Source: Granulicella pectinivorans
GTDB lineage: Bacteria > Acidobacteriota > Terriglobia > Terriglobales > Acidobacteriaceae
Length of the DNA: 64,000 nt
Direction: 5' to 3'
Assembly: GCF_900114625.1 (NCBI RefSeq)
Contig: NZ_FOZL01000002.1
Coordinates: forward strand, 744,001 to 808,000
Shown here: positions 42,217 to 49,885 of the stretch, one piece after another
Numbering within the stretch: the first letter of the stretch is position 1
Layout of the letters: every line of letters starts with the position of its first letter
Program-made: the position numbers and the translations under genes
The notes under the pieces: model-generated
What the model was told of the DNA's origin: nothing
Databases searched by the model: none
The model's input: the letters and a program-made list of their open reading frames with translations, nothing else

Positions 42217-42828
42217 ATGCGGATCGTGCGGTGGGTTTTGGGGATTGTGCTGGTGGGCGGGCTCGCCGTGGTGGCGGGGGAGTTTGCACTGTGGCGGATG
42301 GAGCCGCGGTCCAACACGACCAGGAAGACCTTCGACGTGATTCTGGTGCTGGGGACGCCTTCGAAGATGGACGGCACCCCATCTCCCGAGCAGAGGGAGC
42401 GGGTGCTCGAAGGGGTGCGGGAGTGGAAGAAGGGTGTCGCGCCGCGGCTGGTGATGAGCGGTGGAGCGGCGCATAACGGCTGGGTCGAGGGCGAATCGAT
42501 GAAGACGTTCGCGGTGCAGCAGGGTGTGCCGGCGGACGACGTCCTCGTCGAGGGGCAGGCCAAGGACACGATCCAGAATGTCTGGTACACGGTCGAGATG
42601 ATGAAGGCCAACGGGTGGCACTCGGCCGAGGTGGTGAGCAACTGGTATCACCTGCCGCGTGCGGAGCGGATTCTGGCGCACTTTCCGATCGAGTGGCGGA
42701 CAGATGCGGCGGAGTGGCCTCCGGAGTACACGTTCTCAGACAAGTGGACGCGGGACTGGCGGGAGGTGCAGAGCTGTCTGTTTCTACGGATGCATGGGTT
42801 CAAGCCTTCGAAGTTTATCTCGAAGTGA
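42217..42828 (+). CDS. DUF218 (YdcF/ElyC-like) protein
   Basis: A 203-residue bitopic protein: one N-terminal helix (RIVRWVLGIVLVGGLAVVAG), then the DUF218 domain with DVILVLGTPSKMDGTPSPEQRER, LVMSGGAAHNGWVEGESMK, GQAKDTIQNVWYTVEMMKANG and VSNWYHLPRAERIL. The second of two DUF218 genes in the window (the other at 992-1666). ATG 42217 follows AGGA by eight bases. The 225 bases after it hold no gene. Confidence 0.85.
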   Translation: MRIVRWVLGIVLVGGLAVVAGEFALWRMEPRSNTTRKTFDVILVLGTPSKMDGTPSPEQRERVLEGVREWKKGVAPRLVMSGGAAHNGWVEGESMKTFAVQQGVPADDVLVEGQAKDTIQNVWYTVEMMKANGWHSAEVVSNWYHLPRAERILAHFPIEWRTDAAEWPPEYTFSDKWTRDWREVQSCLFLRMHGFKPSKFISK

Positions 42829-43053
42829 GGGGCCCCCTCCCCTTTTAGGCCTAAAGTACGGCGGAATAAGGGGTTAGGTTTGGACTTGTCTGGGGGAAGT
42901 CTGCCGGGATGCGTTGCAAAAGCCTCTTATTTCTATTGGGCGCTTTTGTGGGAACTGGTGGGTCATGCGTAAACGGCTTGGAATGAGCGAGTTGAGCCGG
43001 ATTGGGGCTTGACATGCGAATTTGCCGGGGTTTTTGAGGGTTTCGCCCGCGAA

Positions 43054-43332
43054 TTATTTTTTGCGAGAGGAGTTCCAGCCTTCAGGGAGCTCGTCTCCGG
43101 GCATAGGCGGTATGTCGGGAGCCTTGTCGAGGATTGCCAGTGCTTCATCGACGGTGGCCGCATCCTGCGCCCGGCGACGGAAGAATTCGTATGCCTCTTC
43201 GACCACGCCAATCTTTTGCGCGACCGTGACCGCGACCCACTCGTCCAGCGATACACCGTCTTTTTCGGCGAGACGGACGGCTTCGATCTTCAAAGACTCC
43301 GGGATGTGAATTCCCTGCTCGACTTGGCTCAT
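43054..43332 (-). CDS. Antitoxin partner of a PIN-domain toxin
   Basis: A 92-residue acidic protein. An Arc/MetJ-type ribbon-helix-helix start is suggested by QGIHIPESLKIEAVRLAEKDGVSLDEWVAVTVAQKI, followed by an acidic tail that should bind the toxin. The ATG overlaps the toxin's stop by 4 bases. Here the toxin comes first in the operon, the reverse of the common order for VapBC. The identification rests on its small size and coupling to the PIN gene. Confidence 0.75.
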   Translation of the reverse strand: MSQVEQGIHIPESLKIEAVRLAEKDGVSLDEWVAVTVAQKIGVVEEAYEFFRRRAQDAATVDEALAILDKAPDIPPMPGDELPEGWNSSRKK

Positions 43333-43763
43333 CGCTTGACCTCACTCAGGAACTGGGCTGGCGTCAGAACGCGGATATTAAAGCGGCTCGCTTCTGGCAG
43401 AAAATCCCGGACGTTGTGCGTGACAATTGCATCAACTCTACCGTTGATTGCGGCATCTAGCACCATCTCGTCGTTCGGATCCCGCAATTGCGGCCTCCAG
43501 CGAAAGTATAAAGGAATCGGTTCGGCGATTGCTGCCAAAAGGCCCAGAGTTCTGGTGATCTCGCTTGGAGAGATGCCATGGGCAGCAAGTTGTTCCGGCC
43601 GATGGAGGACTTCTGTGTACTCGAGGAAAAGGGTTATGGTCCCGCCCATTTTGAAGGCGCCTTGCAATGCGAGCCTAAGGACTGCGTTACTGGCTCCGAT
43701 CCGACTCCGGAATGCAGCAACGAGTACGGCGGTATCGAGGATGACTTTAAGTGGGTCGTTCAT
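43329..43763 (-). CDS. PIN-domain toxin (COG1569/TIGR00305 type)
   Basis: A 144-residue PIN ribonuclease domain. Acidic residues of the active site are visible: VILDTAVLVAAFRS at the start, LEYTEVLHRP in the middle, DPNDEMVLDAAINGRVDAIVTHNVRDFL at the end. It fits the putative PIN-family toxin group (TIGR00305) usually found with small antitoxins. It is the first gene of the pair and follows the TonB-domain gene by 30 bases. Confidence 0.88.
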   Translation of the reverse strand: MNDPLKVILDTAVLVAAFRSRIGASNAVLRLALQGAFKMGGTITLFLEYTEVLHRPEQLAAHGISPSEITRTLGLLAAIAEPIPLYFRWRPQLRDPNDEMVLDAAINGRVDAIVTHNVRDFLPEASRFNIRVLTPAQFLSEVKR

Positions 43764-43793
43764 TGTTGCTCATGTTCGTCATTGGAAAATGTC

Positions 43794-44828
43794 TTACTCA
43801 CTACCGAAGGTGAAGTTGACCTGTATCAAGAAGTGGACCTCGACGGCTTCGCCGTCCACGAGAATTGGCTTGAACTTCCATCCCTTCACCGCATTGATGG
43901 ACGCGACCGTAAGGGATTCATTGCGGGAATTGACTAGATCGACCTTCTTGACGAGACCGTCTTTTCCGATGGTCGCCAACACGATGACTGTACCGCCGAT
44001 GTGTGCCGTCTTGGCTGCCATAGGATATTCAGGGTCTGGCCGATAGAGAAGTCTGCTTCGGAGCAGGCCGTCGTTCATGATGGCGGGAGCGGGGTCGGAC
44101 TTCACGAGACCCGTGACATCCTGCAACTTCGCCTCCGCTACGGGTATCCCGTTGAGAGCGGTAACATGTGCCTGGGCGTTCACCTCGTAGGGAAGGACGA
44201 AACCGAGGTCGACGGCCACGCGATGATCGCGGAACACACCAATAGTGCTTCTGGGAAGTGTCTGCCCGCGCTGCTGCACCGTTAACCGGAGGCCATCTTC
44301 GGAGGGGAGGAAGCAGTACTTCGGGAACAGGTAGCGACGATCGAATGAGGGGCCGCCCTTCAGTTCGCCGAGCAGCGAGTAGCACTCGAACGTGATCTTG
44401 GCGAAGTCTTCGCGATGTACGTCGAACTTGGCGTGGTCGAGGTCTAGTCCGAAGAACGGATGCACGATGTTGGATTGAAGCACCCCGATCGCATACGGCA
44501 CCGGGTTCGTCTGCGGGGTGCGGAAGAGGCCTTCGGTGTTTCGAACCTCCGTGGCGTTGTAACGATCACTGCTGATGACGAGGCGGTATCCGTCCGGAGT
44601 CCACCACTCTTCGAGAGTGCCCTTTGCGCCTTTCTCGGAGGCGAAATCGTGTGTCTGAAAATCAAAGCGGAGGTGCCATGGCTGCATGCCGGGAGTGTCC
44701 AGCGTGTTGAGCTTCACGGCCTGCCGTATCTTCTCGACCGGGTCTTTCGGGGTCTGAGAAAGAGCTGCCGGTATGAGCAGAAAGATGGCGACGGCGGGGA
44801 TGATTCGCATCTCCACTTTGTAAATCAT
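43794..44828 (-). CDS. Exported TonB C-terminal domain protein
   Basis: A 344-residue protein with a signal or anchor (IIPAVAIFLLIPAALSQ) and a TonB-like C-terminal domain: PEYPMAAKTAHIGGTVIVLATIGKDGLVKKVDLVNSRNESLTVASINAVKGWKFKPI (pieces within residues about 268-330). The N-terminal domain (residues 30-230) is unassigned. Unlike classical TonB it has no Pro-rich spacer, so energy transfer to an outer-membrane receptor is not certain; such proteins are numerous in Acidobacteria. The start may be 44828 or 44810. Confidence 0.8.
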   Translation of the reverse strand: MIYKVEMRIIPAVAIFLLIPAALSQTPKDPVEKIRQAVKLNTLDTPGMQPWHLRFDFQTHDFASEKGAKGTLEEWWTPDGYRLVISSDRYNATEVRNTEGLFRTPQTNPVPYAIGVLQSNIVHPFFGLDLDHAKFDVHREDFAKITFECYSLLGELKGGPSFDRRYLFPKYCFLPSEDGLRLTVQQRGQTLPRSTIGVFRDHRVAVDLGFVLPYEVNAQAHVTALNGIPVAEAKLQDVTGLVKSDPAPAIMNDGLLRSRLLYRPDPEYPMAAKTAHIGGTVIVLATIGKDGLVKKVDLVNSRNESLTVASINAVKGWKFKPILVDGEAVEVHFLIQVNFTFGSE

Positions 44829-44919
44829 TCAGGGTGGATTGTTCTTGGAAAAGAGTTTATCGGAAGCTTATGCGTGGATTTGGCCGGGTTTTCAGCACTC
44901 TGGCGTTAGCACCCGTAAA

Positions 44920-44938
44920 CCCAGGGCTTCGCCCTGGG
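44920..44938. terminator. Hairpin (8-bp stem, TTC loop)
   Basis: CCCAGGGC (44920-44927) pairs with GCCCTGGG (44931-44938). The stem sequence is the same as the core of the hairpin at 40897. It lies downstream of the pentapeptide-repeat gene on the minus strand and 91 bases upstream of the TonB-domain gene. Confidence 0.6.
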
Positions 44939-45000
44939 CAGGTATAGGAAGGTCCTTTGGCCTCAAAGTCGATGACTTTCTAGCAATTGCCGCCAATAGG

Positions 45001-45570
45001 CTATCCACCGTCGGGCTCGGGGCCATCGTCTGCCTGCCAGTCAATAACGTTCCGCTGCGCTTCGGAAAATAGGAGTGTGGCTGCGGCTTCCCGGGTGAGC
45101 TTCGCCCCGGCCATGTCAGCATCATCGAAGCGACAGTCTTCGAAATTGCACAGTCGCAGGTCGGCATTACGCAGGATAGCGCGAGTAAAGTCGGAGCGCT
45201 GATGGTTACACGCTCGCATATCAAAGCTCGTGAGATTAGTGCCTACGAAACTGACATCGAGGAAGTCGTTCCAGTTGGCGACGGATTCGTTGAGGTCAGT
45301 GCCAGCGAAGGAGCATTGCGAGAACTCGCTTCGGCCGATGTAGGTTCTTGGGAGGGTGAGATTCTCTAGCTTCGAATCCTGGATGTTCCAGCGGAAGAGA
45401 TCAACGCCGAGAACTTCGTCATCATATCGGGGCGGGCGATCCAGAAGCGGAGGGATATCGCCTTCGCGGAAAAGGTGCTTTGACTGAAGGAAGCGGCAAG
45501 ATTCTTCATAAGTCAGTCTGTGAGGAGCGTGGATACTACGGGTGTGACCGACGCCATCGCTTTGTGTCAT
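45001..45570 (-). CDS. Pentapeptide-repeat protein
   Basis: A 189-residue protein whose second half is a right-handed quadrilateral beta-helix of A(D/N)LXX-type repeats (FSQCSFAGTDLNESV, FVGTNLTSFDMRA, FTRAILRNADLRLCNF, CRFDDADMAGAKL). The N-terminal 70 residues are of mixed composition. Pentapeptide proteins can mimic DNA (Qnr/MfpA), but most have unknown roles. Its start overlaps the end of the broken HEPN-like gene by 35 bases, and its codon use is more AT-rich than that of the housekeeping genes. Confidence 0.8.
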   Translation of the reverse strand: MTQSDGVGHTRSIHAPHRLTYEESCRFLQSKHLFREGDIPPLLDRPPRYDDEVLGVDLFRWNIQDSKLENLTLPRTYIGRSEFSQCSFAGTDLNESVANWNDFLDVSFVGTNLTSFDMRACNHQRSDFTRAILRNADLRLCNFEDCRFDDADMAGAKLTREAAATLLFSEAQRNVIDWQADDGPEPDGG

Positions 45571-46153
45571 TAATCGTCGCTCCCACCGCACGATAAGCCT
45601 TCATGGAAGTACCAAGATATGAACCTAGGGATCCGCCTTGTACATGAACCTTATTGCGTTGTTTTCGAAGCCATTGGATTTGCTTCTCACATGATGGCCC
45701 GATAATACCTTCATCCAGAGCTACCGTTGCATACCAGAAGAGATTGAGATGAGCCATCTCTCTCGCTCTAGAAGTGGCCGTCCAAGTAATTGGCCTCCTC
45801 GACGTTGTTGGATCTTTATACTTCCACTTTTGCCCGGCCATCAAATTTCCAGCGATCGCATGATCGATCATGTCAAAGAGAATGCCTTCGCAAACGGCGG
45901 CATAATCAATAATTTAAATTCGGACGTGAGCCATTTGCTCCTCATTTTTGACGAGAAGTGCCAAGCCTAATTTATAAATCCAGCGAGCACCATATAAGAC
46001 TTCGGAAAGCCTCTGCCTCAGATTCGCATTTCCTACATGCGCGAGGTGCTGAGTCTGTATCTGAACCGGTGTTTCAATGTCAGAAGCGGCAAACTTTACA
46101 ACAGCATCAATGATCGCTTGTCCGAACTGCTCTTGAACTGGTTTGGGCGGCAT
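45536..46153 (-). pseudogene. HEPN-like gene split by an in-frame TAA
   Basis: On the minus strand the reading from ATG 46153 runs 79 codons to TAA at 45916-45914. The same frame continues open past the stop, without any frameshift, for a further 125 codons to the stop at 45536. Both halves read protein-like, and the joined text across the stop is HVRI-stop-IIDYAAVCEGILFD. Near the C-terminus is LRKQRNKVHV, close to the R-N/x-xx-H motif of HEPN ribonuclease domains. A single base change from a sense codon would explain the stop. It lies 54 bases downstream of polA and is AT-rich relative to its surroundings. Confidence 0.65.
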
Positions 46154-46207
46154 TGTGAAAGAATCTCACAACATCACTCAAATTCATCAAAAATTATTTC
46201 ACGAGGT

Positions 46208-49159
46208 CTATTTAATATCGCGCCAATTTTGACCCGTGCCGACTTCGGCGACGATGGGGATGGAGAACTGGGCTACGGATTCCATCTCTTGTTTGACTAG
46301 CTGCTGCATCTCCTCGGCCTCTTCGGGGACTACGTCGAAGAGGAGTTCGTCGTGGACTTGCAGGGTCATCCTGGACTTGAGGTTGCGCTCGGTAATCTTG
46401 CGGTCGAGGGCGATCATGGCTAGCTTGATGAGGTCGGCGGCGGTGCCCTGGAGTGGGGTGTTTACCGCCGTGCGTTCGGCGAAGCCGCGCATGTTGGGGT
46501 TGCGGGAGCCGATGTCGGGGATGGGGCGGATGCGGCCGAAGGCGGTCTTTACGGCTTGCTCGGTGCGCACGATTTCCAATGTCTGGTCGATGAAGGCGCG
46601 GACGCCCTTGTAGCGGTCGAAGTAGGTTTCGATGTAGAGCTTGGCTTCGTTCTGGGGGATGTTGAGCTGGGCGGCGAGGCCGAAGGGGCTGATGCCGTAG
46701 ACGATGCCGAAGTTGACGGCCTTGGCGCGGGCGCGGGTTTCCTTGGACATCGTGGCCGGGTCTACGCCGAAGACCTCGGCGGCGGTGAGGGTGTGGATGT
46801 CCTGGTCGGTGCGGTAGGCGTTCAACAACAAGGGGTCCTGGGAGAAGTGGGCCATGAGGCGGAGCTCGATCTGCGAGTAGTCGGCCGACATAAGGACGTT
46901 GCCCTTGGCGGCGATGAAGGCAGCGCGGATCTCGCGGCCGATGGCGGTGCGGATGGGGATGTTCTGGAGGTTGGGGTTGGTACTGGAGAGGCGTCCGGTG
47001 GCGGTGCCTACCTGGTTGAAGGTGGTGTGGATGCGGCCTTCGGCGTCGACGAGCTGCGGGAGGGCGTCGAGGTAGGTGCCCTTGAGCTTCTGGAGCTGGC
47101 GGTGCTCGATGACGAGGGCGGCGATGGGGTGGTTGACGGCCAATTCTTCGAGGACGTCCTGCGCGGTGGAGACGACCTTGCCTTTGCCGTACTTCATGGG
47201 CTTGGGGAGGCCCATCTGGTTGAAGAGGACTTCGCCGAGCTGCTTGGGGGAGTTGACGTTGAAGCGGTGGCCAGAATCGGCATAGATCCGCTCGGCGAGG
47301 GTGTCGATGTCGACGGCGAGCTTGGCGGACATGGTGCGGAGCAGGTCGGGGTCGATGCGGACGCCGGTCTGCTCCATGCGGAGGAGAACGGGGACGAGCG
47401 GGAGGTCCATGCCCTCGTAGACTTCGAGAAGGGTGGAGGTGGGATTGAGCGGCTTTCCCTTGGATTCCGTGGAACCCCACATCCCAGATGCGTGGTGTGG
47501 GGCACCCGGTTTTGTGGCCGGTTTGGTTGGCTCGGCGAACAACATCTCCGTCGTAACGGCTCCGCCAAGAGAGGGGTCGTCTTTGCGGACTTCGTGCTTG
47601 ATGGTGCCGGATTCAGCGAGCTGCGCGGACAGGGCAATGGCAAGCCGATGGATCGCGGCGGCTGCCTCGGGCAGGCGGTTCGAGTCGGCGGGGTTCTGCT
47701 TGGTAGGCTGATGGACGAGGGCGCGGGAGGTCGTGCGTGCGGCGATGTCGACCAGGGTATGCGAACCGTGGGTGGGGTTCACCAGGTAGCTCTGGAGCAT
47801 GACGTCGGTGATGTGTCCACGGAGGGTGATGCCGTGCGGTTCGAGTGCGCGGAGGACGGCCTTGAGGTCGTGGACCTGCTTAGGAAGGGTGGCGTCTTCG
47901 AGGGCGGCGCGGATGCCGGGAGCTTCGAGGGGTGCCTCCATGGCGGCGTCGGGGCCGACGGCTAGGCCCAGCTTGCAGGCTACGTCCTGGGCGGGTGGAG
48001 CGGGGATGGTCTCCTCGGGCGCTCCGAAGAGGGACATGTTCTCCGAGGGGGCGGGTTCGGCTTCGACCTCTGCCTCCGGGTCGGCGACTTCTTCGCTCAG
48101 AGCGCGTGCGTCGGGGGCCATCGCAATGCTCAGCCCCGACTCCCGCGCCGCGGCCAGCAACTCCGCGAGCTCCGCGGCCGTGGGCTTGGTGTTGTACGCG
48201 ATCACCGTATTATCGACCGAAGGCGCCAGCTCCTTCAGCAGCGACGTGAACTCCAGCTCCGTAAACAGCTCGCGGCACGCGGCGTTATCCACCGGCTGCG
48301 TCTTCATCGCGTCCAGCGAGAACTCGATCGGCACGGTCGTGTGGATCGTCACCAACTCCTTCGACAGGAGGATGTTTTCGCGGTTGTTCTGCAGGCTCTC
48401 GCGATAGGTCTTCTTCTTCACCTCATCGGCGCGGTCGAGCGCGGCTTCGACGCTGCCGAAGGTCTGGATCAGTTCGACGGAGCCCTTGTCCCCGATGCCG
48501 GGGGCGCCAGGGATGTTATCGATCGCGTCTCCGCGCAGCGCCATCACATCGATCACACGCGCGGGCGGCACACCCAACACTTCTTCCACCTTCGCGGGAT
48601 CGAGCACCAGGTTGTCCTTCGTCGGGTTCAGGATCGAGACGTCCGCCGTAACCAACTGCATCATGTCTTTGTCCGGCGAGACCACGTAGACGTGATGACC
48701 CAGCGCCGAAAGCTGCTGCGAGAGCGTGCCGATCACATCGTCCGCCTCGAACCCCTCGTAGTAGAGGATCGGAATCCGGAACGCCTCCAGCGCCCGCCGG
48801 ATATACGGCTGCTGCTGGATCAGGTCCGGCGGTGTCTCCGCGCGGTTGGCCTTGTATCCGGCATACTCGACGGTCTCAAAGGCCTGCGTCTTGATGTTGA
48901 ACTTCTGCACATCCTTCAGGCCCTTGGCCTGTTCGTTGCGATGCACCGGAGCGCCCACGTCGTACACCGCCGCGAGATACAAGGGTGCGAAGTCCTTGCG
49001 CAGCTTGTTGATCATGTTGACGAAGACATACGTCGCGGCTGTAGGGATGCCGTTGCGCGTGGACATCGGGCGCTGGCGCTGCATCGCGTGGTAGGCGCGG
49101 AAGATGAACGCCATGGAGTCGAGAAGGTAGATCGGGGGCTTGTCAGTCGTGTTCGCCAT
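46208..49159 (-). CDS. polA: DNA polymerase I
   Basis: A 983-residue family A polymerase. The N-terminal 5'-3' flap exonuclease domain holds YLLDSMAFIFRAYHAM, FEADDVIGTLSQ and YVVSPDKDMMQLV. The polymerase core shows motif A MSADYSQIELRLMAHFSQD, motif B AKAVNFGIVYGISPFGLA and motif C MTLQVHDELLFDVV. The middle region lacks a recognisable DxE exonuclease motif, so 3'-5' proofreading is probably absent. A Pro/Lys-rich interdomain insert includes a peptide encoded by a palindromic repeat (47475-47509). It is longer than E. coli Pol I by about 55 residues. Confidence 0.97.
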   Translation of the reverse strand: MANTTDKPPIYLLDSMAFIFRAYHAMQRQRPMSTRNGIPTAATYVFVNMINKLRKDFAPLYLAAVYDVGAPVHRNEQAKGLKDVQKFNIKTQAFETVEYAGYKANRAETPPDLIQQQPYIRRALEAFRIPILYYEGFEADDVIGTLSQQLSALGHHVYVVSPDKDMMQLVTADVSILNPTKDNLVLDPAKVEEVLGVPPARVIDVMALRGDAIDNIPGAPGIGDKGSVELIQTFGSVEAALDRADEVKKKTYRESLQNNRENILLSKELVTIHTTVPIEFSLDAMKTQPVDNAACRELFTELEFTSLLKELAPSVDNTVIAYNTKPTAAELAELLAAARESGLSIAMAPDARALSEEVADPEAEVEAEPAPSENMSLFGAPEETIPAPPAQDVACKLGLAVGPDAAMEAPLEAPGIRAALEDATLPKQVHDLKAVLRALEPHGITLRGHITDVMLQSYLVNPTHGSHTLVDIAARTTSRALVHQPTKQNPADSNRLPEAAAAIHRLAIALSAQLAESGTIKHEVRKDDPSLGGAVTTEMLFAEPTKPATKPGAPHHASGMWGSTESKGKPLNPTSTLLEVYEGMDLPLVPVLLRMEQTGVRIDPDLLRTMSAKLAVDIDTLAERIYADSGHRFNVNSPKQLGEVLFNQMGLPKPMKYGKGKVVSTAQDVLEELAVNHPIAALVIEHRQLQKLKGTYLDALPQLVDAEGRIHTTFNQVGTATGRLSSTNPNLQNIPIRTAIGREIRAAFIAAKGNVLMSADYSQIELRLMAHFSQDPLLLNAYRTDQDIHTLTAAEVFGVDPATMSKETRARAKAVNFGIVYGISPFGLAAQLNIPQNEAKLYIETYFDRYKGVRAFIDQTLEIVRTEQAVKTAFGRIRPIPDIGSRNPNMRGFAERTAVNTPLQGTAADLIKLAMIALDRKITERNLKSRMTLQVHDELLFDVVPEEAEEMQQLVKQEMESVAQFSIPIVAEVGTGQNWRDIK
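47475..47509 (-). repeat. Copy of the 34-bp palindromic repeat inside polA
   Basis: On the minus strand it reads CCGGGTGCCCCACA, nine variable bases, then TGGGATGTGGG, the same 14+9+11 layout as the mazG copy (20112-20145). The inverted arms pair less perfectly here. It stays in frame and encodes part of the interdomain insert PGAPHHASGMWGSTE. Confidence 0.72.
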
Positions 49160-49233
49160 CAGTCTTTAGATGGTAGTCCAAAGCGAGACGGATAAGCGGC
49201 CAGTCCCGGCGGACGAGCCCCGCCCACGCGTGC

Positions 49234-49284
49234 GGCTCTCCCGGCGGACGGCAATGAACTCCGTTCTCGACCCACGGGAGAGCC
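49234..49284. repeat. 51-bp palindromic intergenic repeat, copy 2
   Basis: The same 51-base length and ends (GGCTCTCC and GGGAGAGCC) as copy 1 at 7734-7784, with the shared core CGGCAATGA and GTTCTCGACC. The outer 10 bp pair perfectly; the inner stem has mismatches. It lies between the polA start and the exported NTF2-like gene. Confidence 0.72.
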
Positions 49285-49313
49285 ATGTGCGAGGCAGCGC
49301 TATGGTTCCGGCG

Positions 49314-49748
49314 TTATTTCTCGGCGGCCGCCTGCATGTGAATGCTCATCAGCCAGTCGGCGCCTTTGCGGACGTAGGTGTCCGTCAAGACGAGGTCCGC
49401 GGGCTCCGCCTTGGTGCCGCAGCTTGAGGCCTGGTGCGCCTTGTAGATCAGCACAGCCGAGTCCGGCGAGAGCTGGCGCACCTTCGCCTCCGAGATCTTG
49501 AAGCTGGTCAGCGAGCAGCCCTGCACCGTGCCGGCCAGCTCTTCCGGTCCCTGGATGCCCCAGTGGCTGATGAACACGAAGTCCGGCGCGATGATCGAGA
49601 GAAACAGCGCCTGATCCATCTGCTGATAGGCTGTGAACAGCGCGGTGGAGTTGTTGACGAGCGTCTTTTCGAGGTCGGCGGCAGGAGCCTGCGCCGAGGC
49701 AAAGGTCGCGGTGGCAAGAAGGGCGAGGGAGGCGAGCTTGAGCTTCAT
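49314..49748 (-). CDS. Exported NTF2-like (DUF4440) protein
   Basis: A 144-residue exported protein with a signal peptide (KLASLALLATATFASAQA). The mature part is an NTF2-like fold: LVNNSTALFTAYQQMDQALFLSIIAPDFVFISHWG, EELAGTVQGCSLTSFKISEAKV and YVRKGADWLMSIHMQ. DUF4440 members are numerous in Acidobacteria and lack a general function. The intact cysteines (C78 and C108) may form a disulfide outside the cell. Confidence 0.82.
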   Translation of the reverse strand: MKLKLASLALLATATFASAQAPAADLEKTLVNNSTALFTAYQQMDQALFLSIIAPDFVFISHWGIQGPEELAGTVQGCSLTSFKISEAKVRQLSPDSAVLIYKAHQASSCGTKAEPADLVLTDTYVRKGADWLMSIHMQAAAEK

Positions 49749-49885
49749 GCGGCAAGCTTAGGCGAGTCCCGCAGTGAAATCAACGAGATTCGTCCTCGGC
49801 CCGAGGTCCACGTGCAGGGCAACACCGCACCGATCGCCGACACGAACCGCTTAACAGCCGGCGACCTCCACGGCACACGTGTTCC

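Noticed and set aside
992..42828. The two DUF218 genes as one duplicated cassette
   Set aside because: The two DUF218 proteins share only the family motifs; neighbours and sequences differ, so recent duplication is not supported.
46154..46180. CRP-like TGTGA...TCACA palindrome before the HEPN-like gene
   Set aside because: The spacer is seven bases rather than six and there is no second line of evidence for a CRP site.
46556..47965. Long open frame opposite polA
   Set aside because: It mirrors polA codons; the encoded text is Val/Gly/Asp-rich without any domain, typical of an antisense shadow.
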